The notes under the pieces were generated by a model that did not search any database, was not told where the DNA came from, and saw only the letters and a list, made by a program, of their open reading frames with translations. A DNA stretch of 13,517 nucleotides from positions 1 through 13,517 of the forward strand of contig DJDY01000170.1 in assembly GCA_002435585.1 (NCBI GenBank), written 5' to 3'. Of the stretch, positions 1 to 8,900 are shown piece by piece (within the stretch, counting starts at the first letter, position 1; each line of letters begins with the position of its first letter). The DNA comes from Lachnospira sp. UBA5912. Its GTDB lineage: Bacteria > Bacillota > Clostridia > Lachnospirales > Lachnospiraceae. The translations under genes and the position numbers were made by a program.

Positions 1-9
1 GCATTTTGC

Positions 10-1218
10 ATGTTTATGAGTAAGAATTTCGATAAAGAGAAAAGGTATTGGCTTATATTGCTGGAGCTTGGAGTTTCGCTTCTGCTGCTAAGTGATTCAT
101 TAGCATGGGGGTATCGTGGAGCGCATGGATCTGTAGCATATATAGTGGTAAGAGTAAGTAATTTTTTAGTGTTTGCAATGAGCGATGTTGTAGTTGCATT
201 ATATACAGCATATATGTGCAGCTGGCTGTTTGAAAATAAAAAAGTAAAAGATGTAATGGTAAAAATATCATACATTTTATCATTGGCAGGGGTTGCGTTA
301 GTTGTAATATCACAGTTTACAGATATGTACTACTATATAGATGCTGATAACTATTATCATAGAAATTCATTGTATTTTGTTTCATTTATAATTCCGTTTC
401 TATGTATGGGAATTGATATTATAGTGTTATGTAAATACAGAAAGAATATAAGCTTTACATTGTTTGTTTCTTTTATAGGATATGTAGCACTGCCAATAAT
501 AGCTTCGTTAATTCAGGTGTTTTATTATGGCATATCACTTATAAATATATCTATAAGTATATCTTTAGTTCTCATGTTTATGGTAGCTGTTATGGAACAG
601 AACAATAAACTTGCAAGAAAAGAAAAGGAAGCAGCAGATCTTAAGATATCAATTATGATGTCACAGATATCTCCACATTTTATATATAATACACTTACAT
701 CAATACAGGCAATGTGTGATTCCAATCCTAAAGCTGCTGGAGAAACAGTTGCCGAATTTGCACAGTATTTAAGAGGAAATCTTGAATCATTGAGTCAGAC
801 AGATAGTATTCCTTTCGAAAGGGAATTAAAACATATTGAATGTTATCTTGCTATAGAGAAGAAAAGGTTTGGAGAAAGAGTAAATGTAGAGTATGATATA
901 AGGGAAAAAGAATTCTTGCTGCCAGCTCTTACTATACAACCTATTGTTGAAAATGCTGTTAAGTATGGTCTTTGTAAGAAAAAAGGAGGCGGTACTGTTA
1001 AGATAAGTACAAGAAAAGAAAAATTCAATGTTATAATCACAGTTGAAGATGATGGAACAGGATTTAATGTAGAAAAAGCAAGAGAAGATGATAGGATTCA
1101 TATAGGAATCAGAAATGTAAAGAGCAGACTTAACGATATGTGTAATGGAAAGTTGAGCGTGGAAAGTGAAGTTGGAAGGGGAACTAAAGTAACAATAATG
1201 ATACCTATAGAAAACTGA
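10..1218 (+). CDS. LytS/YesM-type membrane sensor histidine kinase (5' end possibly incomplete)
   Basis: Sensor kinase expected to autophosphorylate on His and pass the phosphate to the response regulator encoded just downstream. The N-terminal half has about five to six hydrophobic segments (about residues 14-30, 42-66, 85-103, 122-140, 147-172, 176-196) and no obvious extracellular domain. A short charged linker leads to the His_kinase-type phosphoacceptor box SPHFIYNTL (His223), as in LytS/YesM/AgrC-like kinases. The HATPase part shows the N box PIVENAVKYG (Asn315), the G1 box DDGTGF (347-352), GIRN (366-369) and GRGT (389-392). The frame is open to the window edge and only nine bases, without a Shine-Dalgarno, precede ATG 10. 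The true start may therefore lie upstream, or at ATG 16. The family assignment is firm; the sensed signal cannot be read from the sequence. Confidence 0.93.
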   Translation: MFMSKNFDKEKRYWLILLELGVSLLLLSDSLAWGYRGAHGSVAYIVVRVSNFLVFAMSDVVVALYTAYMCSWLFENKKVKDVMVKISYILSLAGVALVVISQFTDMYYYIDADNYYHRNSLYFVSFIIPFLCMGIDIIVLCKYRKNISFTLFVSFIGYVALPIIASLIQVFYYGISLINISISISLVLMFMVAVMEQNNKLARKEKEAADLKISIMMSQISPHFIYNTLTSIQAMCDSNPKAAGETVAEFAQYLRGNLESLSQTDSIPFERELKHIECYLAIEKKRFGERVNVEYDIREKEFLLPALTIQPIVENAVKYGLCKKKGGGTVKISTRKEKFNVIITVEDDGTGFNVEKAREDDRIHIGIRNVKSRLNDMCNGKLSVESEVGRGTKVTIMIPIEN

Positions 1219-1326
1219 TAAAATCTATAAAGGTATGTACGTAACATATTAACTTAAGAATAATTATCAGCGGTAGCGTAGAGATTGTAAATATATATAA
1301 CAGGCTTAAGGAATGGAGATTAATAT

Positions 1327-2127
1327 ATGAATATTCTGGTAGCAGATGATGAACAATATGCACTGGATAATCTTGTTAAGATTATAAAAGAAACTGAATA
1401 TGAGAAAAAAGAAAATGTAAATATTGCTGCTTTTAGTGAGCCGGAAGAGATTGCAGAGTATGCAAAGGATAACAAAGTTGATGTCGCATTTCTTGATGTA
1501 GAGATGGGAAGTATGACAGGAATAGAAGTCGCAAAGCAGTTAAAGCAGTTAAATCCAAAGGTTAATATAGTGTTTGTAACAGCATATGATCAATATATGT
1601 CTCAGGCTATTAAGTTAAGAATGAGTGGATATGTTGAAAAACCAGTAACAAAGGAAAAAATACAGATTGAGCTTGAGGATCTTAAGTACCCTGTTCAGCC
1701 TATAGAAGCAGGAAAAATTGTTGTTAGATGTTTTGGTAACTTTGAGGTGTTTGTTGATGGGAAGATACTTGAGTTTGAGAAAGCAAAGACTAAAGAGATG
1801 CTGGCATATCTTATCGACAGGTACGGAAGCAGTGTGACAACAGGAGAGTTAAGGAGTGTTCTGTGGGAGGATGCAACTACTGATGTTAATACACGTTCAT
1901 ATCTGTCAAAGACAAAGAAAGATCTTGTTGCTACATTAAAAAAAGCAGGTATAAGAGATCTGTTTATTGAAACACGAGGAAAGTATTCCATAGATGTAAG
2001 TAAAATAACATGTGACTATTATAATTATATTAATGATCTTCCAGATGGAATAAGGGCATACAATGGTGAATATATGTCACAGTACAGCTGGGGTGAGATT
2101 AAGAATTCGATGTTACAGAACAGATAG
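1327..2127 (+). CDS. Response regulator: receiver plus SARP-like winged-helix domain
   Basis: Cytoplasmic transcription factor, partner of the kinase 108 bases upstream. Residues 1-118 form a complete receiver: acidic pair Asp7/Asp8 (VADDEQ), phosphoacceptor Asp57 (FLDVEM), switch Thr85 (VTAYD) and Lys105-Pro106 (VEKP). After a linker, residues 130-225 form an OmpR-like winged helix of the SARP type, beginning IVVRCFGNFEVFVDGK, with TKEMLAYLIDRYG and the recognition-helix region NTRSYLSKTKKDL. The last ~40 residues, containing YNGEYMSQYSWGEI, resemble only the first helices of a BTAD domain. The protein is thus like the REC-wHTH-BTAD 'SAPR' regulators but with BTAD almost entirely missing. 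GGAG at 1315-1318 lies eight bases before ATG 1327. A strong terminator follows. LytS-type kinases usually pair with LytTR or AraC-type regulators, so this partner is less common. SARP proteins typically bind direct repeats, and a set of such repeats lies 136 bases downstream of this gene. Confidence 0.93.
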   Translation: MNILVADDEQYALDNLVKIIKETEYEKKENVNIAAFSEPEEIAEYAKDNKVDVAFLDVEMGSMTGIEVAKQLKQLNPKVNIVFVTAYDQYMSQAIKLRMSGYVEKPVTKEKIQIELEDLKYPVQPIEAGKIVVRCFGNFEVFVDGKILEFEKAKTKEMLAYLIDRYGSSVTTGELRSVLWEDATTDVNTRSYLSKTKKDLVATLKKAGIRDLFIETRGKYSIDVSKITCDYYNYINDLPDGIRAYNGEYMSQYSWGEIKNSMLQNR

Positions 2128-2139
2128 TAGGTATAGATG

Positions 2140-2179
2140 AGCTGATTGTCATACAGGGAGTATGTTAATCAGCTTTTTT
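2140..2179 (+). terminator. Rho-independent terminator after the response regulator
   Basis: The outer stem is AGCTGATT (2140-2147) with AATCAGCT (2167-2174). A small GT/TT internal mismatch follows, then an inner stem CATA (2150-2153) with TATG (2161-2164), a seven-base loop and a run of six T (2174-2179). It ends the kinase/regulator transcript. The ATG at 2162, which would give the longest form of the next ORF, sits inside this hairpin and so is unlikely to be a real start. Confidence 0.9.
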
Positions 2180-2262
2180 GTGTGGTTTTACGAACATTTT
2201 TTAACTTTTTATACTTATCAAAGCGATATCATTTTATTAAAAGATACAGAGCATAGTATTAG

Positions 2263-2304
2263 AAAAAGTAACAAAAAAGTAAGAAAAAGCAACAAAAAAG
2301 CAAC
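2263..2304 (+). repeat. Four phased direct repeats, AAAAAGYAAS
   Basis: Copies are AAAAAGTAAC (2263-2272), AAAAAGTAAG (2274-2283), AAAAAGCAAC (2284-2293) and AAAAAGCAAC (2295-2304). Their G residues lie at 2268, 2279, 2289 and 2300, a spacing of 11, 10 and 11 bases, so all copies face one side of the helix. They can also be read as two tandem 21-bp units. The last copy ends ten bases before a TATAAT box. This pattern fits an activator-binding array of SARP type. It also fits intrinsically curved DNA, because the A-tracts are phased with the helix. Protein binding is not shown by the sequence. Confidence 0.8.
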
Positions 2305-2326
2305 ATTACCTTTATATAATGTATGT
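2284..2326 (+). promoter_or_regulatory. Activator-dependent-looking promoter of the pseudo-receiver gene
   Basis: A perfect -10 box TATAAT lies at 2315-2320. At the -35 distance (about 2292-2297) there is only A-rich repeat sequence and nothing like TTGACA, so the direct repeats occupy the -35 region. Transcription would start near 2327, about 27 bases before GTG 2354. Coming after a terminator, this makes the downstream gene a separate unit. Classical SARP-activated promoters have the same design, with 11-bp-spaced direct repeats just upstream of the -10. That this regulator binds here is inference. Confidence 0.6.
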
Positions 2327-2353
2327 TATAGAGAAAATGCAGGAAATGGGGTG

Positions 2354-2725
2354 GTGAAACTGAGCATCCTTATATATGATGAAGATAGTAAATTAAGGAT
2401 GAAGACAGCAGACATAATAATGCAGGTTTATAAGGAAGATGACTGTGATATAGAGCTTTATAGCTTCGATGATCCAGATAAGGCTGTGCTGTGTGCAGCT
2501 GATGGAAGTATAGAGACAGCATTTATAAGTGTTGAAGATAAGAGTGGAAGAGGCTTTTATCTGACAAAGAAGCTAAGAAAGTTAGATCCACAGATTAACC
2601 TTATATCTATGGCAAGCAGGCTTCGTTTTGGGCAGGAGCTGATTAGTTTAAGAATCAGCGGATATATCCTAGGAGAGAGAACTAAGGAAAAGATTATGGA
2701 AGAGCTGGATAACTTTAGGAATTAA
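2354..2725 (+). CDS. Stand-alone pseudo-receiver domain protein
   Basis: A 123-residue protein consisting only of a CheY-like receiver fold, similar along its length to the receiver encoded by the preceding regulator gene (shared AF-x-x-VE, LRxSGY and TKEKI-x-x-EL). The acidic pair survives (Asp9/Glu10 in LIYDED), but the phosphoacceptor position is Ser59 (AFISVE), the switch Thr is Ala87 (ISMAS) and the conserved Lys is Gly107 (YILGERT). It should therefore not be phosphorylated in the usual way. It has no DNA-binding domain. GTG 2354 is chosen because its frame then starts directly with the first beta strand (VKLSILIYDED) and AGGA at 2341-2344 lies nine bases upstream. GTG 2351 is an alternative. 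The in-frame ATG 2162 lies inside a terminator, and the residues it would add translate promoter sequence (repetitive RKSNKK). A role as a protein-binding antagonist or adaptor for the neighbouring kinase or regulator is inference. Confidence 0.85.
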   Translation: MKLSILIYDEDSKLRMKTADIIMQVYKEDDCDIELYSFDDPDKAVLCAADGSIETAFISVEDKSGRGFYLTKKLRKLDPQINLISMASRLRFGQELISLRISGYILGERTKEKIMEELDNFRN

Positions 2726-2784
2726 TATGAAGAGCTGATAATTAAAACGAAAAGGATAATATAATGATGTAAGGTAGAAAATTG

Positions 2785-2815
2785 AAATATACCTCGTTTC
2801 TTATATTTTATTTTT
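2785..2815 (+). terminator. Weak A/T-only hairpin, possible terminator
   Basis: AAATATA (2785-2791) pairs with TATATTT (2802-2808) around a ten-base loop, followed by TATTTTT. It would separate the pseudo-receiver gene from the surface-protein gene. The stem has no G-C pair, so function is doubtful. Confidence 0.3.
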
Positions 2816-2869
2816 GAAGTATATGAAAGCATATTATTAATAACTAAGCATCTATTCCATAGCAGTAAA

Positions 2870-2899
2870 TTGTAGAAGACGTGAAATGTCAACTATAAT
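2870..2899 (+). promoter_or_regulatory. Probable sigma-A promoter of the surface-protein gene
   Basis: TTGTAG (2870-2875), an 18-base spacer and TATAAT (2894-2899), giving a leader of about 40 bases before ATG 2947. A second TATAAT at 2760-2765 has only a poor -35 (TGATAA, 2736-2741). The phased AAAAAGYAAS repeats seen upstream of the pseudo-receiver gene do not recur here. Confidence 0.5.
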
Positions 2900-2946
2900 T
2901 ATGAAAAATATTTAATGGAAATAAAATTTCAAGGAAAGGAAAGATA

Positions 2947-5900
2947 ATGCATATGAAAAAAAGGTTATTAGCTGGATTACTTGTAATGGTAATGGTGTTA
3001 ACGCAAGTGCCAGCTGGCGTGTATGCAGAAGTAACACCAGCAACACAAACAGATACAGTTAAGGCAAGTACTAAGAGTGCTTCACAGGAATTACAGGAAA
3101 GAATAGATATACTTCCTTTAGTTGAGGAGTTCCAGAAGATTGATAGCAATAAGCAGAATGAAATCTATAATGAAGCAGAAAGTATTGCAGATGAATATGA
3201 TAAGCTGTCAGAGAATGATAAGAGTCTGATAGATATAGAAAGACTTGAAGATTTATTCGTATATATTAATGGACAGATATCGGAGACACAGAATGAAGTA
3301 GAACAAGAAGCTTCAGTGGTATCATTTAAGAATGATGGCTATCCATATGGAAAGGATATGACATCTTCACAAGTTACGTTAGTTATTGATGTAGATGGAA
3401 CAGCTTCTTCATATCAGTGGCAGAGTGCAGAAAGCAAGGATGGTGAATACACAGATATTGATGGTGCAACAGAAGCTGTATATACATTAGAAGGTGATAG
3501 TCTGGTTTATGGTACATGGTATAGATGTGTTGTAGATGGTAAAGAGAGTAAAGCTGTTGAGACAGTGAAACCGGATTATTATCAAGAAGGTTATAATGGT
3601 TATTATAAAGATTTAGAAGATAGGATATGGACAAAGCCATATGCTATCGATTTAAAAAGTTACTGGTATATAAGCAATGGAAAGATGGCTTATATGGCAA
3701 ATGCATATATGTTCGATGTTACAGGTTTATATGAAAAAAATAATCAAAAATATATGCTGAATACAAGCTACGATAAGACTTGGATTATGTATAGCAACGA
3801 ATCAGCAACTCCATCAGAGGATGACAATCATGCTGCTCAATTAAAGAATTTAAGAGTAGCATTCAACGACAATGATGATTATGATGTTATATTTGAAGCT
3901 GACCTGGCAGATGGGCAGCGGTCATTTTCTTTCGGTTGTGATACACAGCTTGGAAATGAATCAACGAGTGGATCTTATTCAGATAAGGCTCCATTAAAAG
4001 CTATTTTTAAGAATAAGAAATTCTTCCAGGTGTCAATGATAGGTGCTGAAAGCTTTAATACAGCCAAAGATGATGATCCAGCATTTGTAATAGCGCCTAT
4101 TACAGACAATAGTATATTCTGGCTTGGTAAATTTAATAATCGAATACCTTACTCATATAACACAAGAGATGCTTCTGATGATAATTATATGATAAAGGAC
4201 ATTGATGGACAAAATGTAGTAACCTTACTAGAAGGAATAGATTCTGGCATGACTATGTCATGGCTTAATCTTGAAAGTGGAAGCTCTGTCAAGTTCAGAT
4301 TTTGTGTAGGTGATGTAAAGGATACAGGAGCTGTTAATGGTAAAGTAGATTATTCTAAAGAAAAGATAATAGGCTTAGAGAAAAATACAGATTATATAGT
4401 TACAATTGAGGGCGAAGAAGGTACCAAATATAATGTAACAAGTGATGAAAATGGTGAGCTTTCATTAGTAGGAACAGATAAAGCTGAAAAATCATATGAC
4501 TTTATTGGTAAAAATATTAATATAGTTAAAGCTGATAATCCAGATTCTGCTATGGATCTTGAAATATCAGGAAGACCTGATACACCTCAGAATCCATCAG
4601 AGCTTGAAGGTGATTCAGATAGTAACAATCCAGAGTTAGACCAGAATATTGAAATAAAAGATATGACAAAAGATTCGGTCACTATTGCACCTAGAAAAGG
4701 ACAACAGTATGCTTATTCAACAGATGGAACTAACTGGACAGTATTAGATGACACTTATAAAGAAGAAGTATCACATAATACATATTATAAGATACAAGGA
4801 TTAAGTGCATCTAGTAAAGTGTATATTAAAACGCGTGTAAATTCAACTAATAATAAACCAGCTTCCGAATGGTCAGAGGTGACAGAGCTTACTTTAAAGG
4901 AAACAATAGAAGCAGAAGTAAAAGATTATAGAGACACATATGATGGTAAAGAGCATAGCATTACTGTGACACCAACTAATGTCGAAGGCGCTGATATTAA
5001 GTATAGCTTAACAAAAGATGGTGAATATAGTTCGGATATTCCAAAGCAGAAAGATGCTACTACTTCTAGAGATGCTTCAATGAATAACACAGTAGAAGTG
5101 TATTATCGTATAGAGAAAGAAGGCTATTATCCATTATGTGGCTCTGCTGTTATTATAATCTGGCAGAAACAACTTACTCTTACCTGGTCAGATACAACAC
5201 TCACATATGATGGAACAGCTAAGCTTCCTACAGCAGTAGTTAGTGATGGGTTACTTGAAGGTGATGAGGGGACTTTAAGTGTTTATACACCTTATAGTTA
5301 TATCGATGCCGGTGAATATTATGCATATACAAAGTATAGCAATAGTAACTATACAACTAGCGGCGAAAGTAAAAAGTTTACAATAGAAAAGGCTGACAGA
5401 GAGGCACCAGTTCTTAATGGTATATCGGAATCTGTATTAGGGATGAATGATGGTAAGATTGAGGGATTAACTTCTGAGATGGAATATCGTAAGGTTACTG
5501 ATGATGATTCAGAAAATCCAGATGAATATGTATATACAGAAGTTTCTGACGAGAATATGTTATTTGAAAGTGGAACTTATGCAGTCAGATATAAGGAATC
5601 TAGAAACTATAAGGAGTCAGCAGAAACAAAAGTAACCATAAACAAAGGAAGAAACTATATTATGGTTTCGTTTCCATCCAAAGAAGACCAGAAAGGTTAT
5701 ACAATTACCAATATAGGTGATAAAGATAGGGCTGATTTAAATGAAAAAGCAACATTTAAATTTAAATTCGAACTAGAACCTGGATACAATAAGACGGATG
5801 ATTTCAACATAACTGTAAATGGTACTACTGTTGATTTGAACGAAGATGGTACATTTACTTTTACAAAAGAAAAAGATTATAACATGGATTTGGTTATCAA

Positions 5901-8900
5901 AGTAGCAGGTGTTGCTGATACTACACCACCTACTGGTGAGATTATATTAGGTGATATAAGTCCATGGAAAACGTTCCTTAGTAATATTACATTTAATCAT
6001 TTCTTCAAGGACAGACAGCAGGTTGTAATTACAGCAGAGGATAATATTGGTGTACAGAGCATTGAATATTATGTGTTCAAGTCAACAGATAATAATAAGG
6101 AATTAAGTTCCGATGCTATAAAGTCGTTAGAAGATAGCAAGTGGGAAAAGGGAACAGAAGCTGCTAAAGCAGAGTTCTTTATTGACCCAGATATAAGATG
6201 TATTATATATGCGAGAATAACAGACAACGCTGGAAATAAAACTTATATATCATCAGAAGGACTTGTACTTGATAATACAGCTCCTGTTATAACTGGAATT
6301 GAAAATGGTGGAACTTATTGTCAGGATCTTGATATAACAGTAGAAGATGATAATATTGCATCAGTTGTATATAAGGTTGATGATAAAGATGAAGTTGAAC
6401 TGACAGCATCATCTGATGGTAAGTATACATTACCAGTAGCAGGAAATGTGGATAATGAACACAATGAACCTGTAAATATAATAGTTACAGCAACTGATAA
6501 ATCTGGAAACGCAACATCTATTAGTATTAAAGCAGCACATCAGTTTGAATTAGAGCAAGCAGTTCCTGCTTCTGTATTATATAAAGGCTATGATCTATAT
6601 AAATGCAAAGGTTGTGAAGATGTATACAATATTGTTTGTAAAGAAAATGAACCAGCATTAGGAGAAGAAGGACTTGTACCTAATAAGAAAGAAGAACTTA
6701 CAAAATTAAGGAAAGATGCTCAGACAATAATAGAAAATGATGTGACATCACCATTTGAAGAAGATAAGGATTTCTATGTTAATCTGATAGCTAAAATTGA
6801 TTCTATGCTTAAAGATATACAAAATGCAGAAAATACAATAAATGCAATTAATAGCATGAATTTATATAACCCAACTATAAATGATGTTGAGAGCCTTAAT
6901 GAAGCTATATCAATGATAGATGCTCTATTAGATGCAGATAATAAAGAAACTCCTTCACAGAGTTTAACTGATGCACAGAAAGAACAACTTGGCAGAAAGA
7001 AAGAAGTCATTAGATATAAGCTTGCTTTGATAGCAAAAGCTAATGAGGCTTTAAAGGCGGTTAAGGAAGGTACGGAAACAGAGGCAGGTGTAGATACTAT
7101 CAATAAGATAGAAAATATACAGCCTTCTGACCAGGACAAGATTGAATCTGTGCTTGACAGACTTTTGGATGTAGCTAATGAATACCAACTGTATTTTACA
7201 AAGGAACAGTATAACGATGTTGATGAAGTTTATTATAATCAGATGCTTGATAAGCTTAAAGATGCTGCCTGCAAGGATATAGATAGTAAGCTTGATGATG
7301 CTTTACGACAGATAGAGATATCAATATCTGATACGCAAGAAAAGGAAAATGCTATTAATAAAGCTAAACAAGCAGCAGGTAGTGCTAAAGAAGATATTTG
7401 TTACTATGAAAATAAAGAAGCTGTGGTTGTGTATCGTGAAGATGGAAAAAAGGCTCTTGATAACATTACAGGAAACATAGCTGATTACAGGAATGCTGTA
7501 AAGAGTAATATTGAACGTATTATTAAAGGTAAGCAGGATGAAATCGAAAGCATGACAGACCTTACAGAAGAGCAGAAAAATGGAGCATTAAGTAAGCTTG
7601 AGGCAGATAAGAATAATGCATTTGAAGCTATAGAAGGTACGGAATCAAAGAATGATATAGTTGATGTATTTGATGATGTTAATGTTAAGTTCAGTGATGT
7701 TGTAAGTAAATATGCTGAAACAGACTTTTCTAATGCAAAAGATAAGGCTAAGAAAGATATAGCCATAAAAGCAGAAGATATCAAGAAAGCTATTGAAGCC
7801 ATGCCACATTTAACAGATGAGGAAAAGGCAGCCGCAAAGAAGCAGGCAGAAGATGAAGTAAAGACAGCAACAGAAGCAATAGATAACATTAAGGAAGCCG
7901 CAGCTAAGTCAGAAGTAGATTCAAAGAAAGCTGATGCAATCAAAGAACTTGATAAGATAGAAGAATTAACAGCTAATAATAACCTTGATAACCTTAAGGC
8001 AGCTGTAAAGTCTGATATCGACAGCAGAGCAGGTGAAGCCAAGTCTTATATAGATAGTCTTGCAGATCTTACAGTAGAAGAAAAGACATCATATAAGGAA
8101 GCTGTTGAGGTTAAGGCAGAAGAAGTTAAGACATCAGTAGATGCCATAACAGACTCATCAAAGCTTGAAGAAGTAAAGGCATTAAAAGGTACAGCAGAAG
8201 CTGATATCAAGAAGATAGAGGAAGAAGCCGCAGGCAAAGATTTATCTAATGCCAAAGACAAGGCAAAGAATGAGATAGCTACAAGAGCAGAGGATGTTAA
8301 GAAAGCTATCGAAACCATGCCACATTTAACAGATGAGGAAAAGGCAGCCGCAAAGAAGCAGGCAGAAGAAGCAGTCAAAACAGCAACGGATGCAATAGAC
8401 AAGATAGAAAACGCCGCTGACAAGTCAGAGGTTGGTTCAAAGAAAGCAGATGGAATCAAAGAGCTTGATAAGATAGAAGAATTAACAACTAATAATAACC
8501 TTGATAACCTTAAAGCAGCTGTAAAGTCTGATATCGACAGCAGAGCAGGTGAAGCCAAGAATTACATAGATAGTCTTGCAGATCTTACAGTAGAAGAAAA
8601 GACATCATATAAGGAAGCGGTTGAGGCTAAGGCAGAAGAAGTTAAGACATCAGTAGATGCCATAACAGACTCATCAAAGCTTGAAGAAGTAAAGGCGAAG
8701 AAAGAAACAGCAGAAACTGATATCAAGAAGATAGAGGAAGAAGCCGCAGCCAAGGATTTATCCAATGTGAAGGCTAAAGCCTGGGATGAGATAGAAAAAC
8801 AGTATAAAAATGATGTTGCCTATATTGAATCATTAACTGATCTTACTGATGAAGAAATGACCGATTATAGCAATAAGATTATAGGAAATGCAATGGTAGC

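Noticed and set aside
1219..1326. Separate promoter for the response regulator between the kinase and regulator genes
   Set aside because: Only A/T-rich stretches such as TATATATAAC are seen, without a convincing -35. Co-transcription with the kinase is simpler.
2263..2304. CRISPR-like or simple-sequence array
   Set aside because: The repeats are 10-mers with zero or one base between copies, no spacers, and a promoter-proximal position.
2162..2353. N-terminal extension of the pseudo-receiver starting at ATG 2162
   Set aside because: The ATG lies in the terminator hairpin, no ribosome binding site precedes it, and the region reads as promoter with phased repeats.
2820..2893. Further operator repeats upstream of the surface-protein gene (AGCA at 2828, 2847, 2861)
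   Set aside because: Spacing of 19 and 14 bases is not helical and the flanking bases do not match AAAAAGYAAS.
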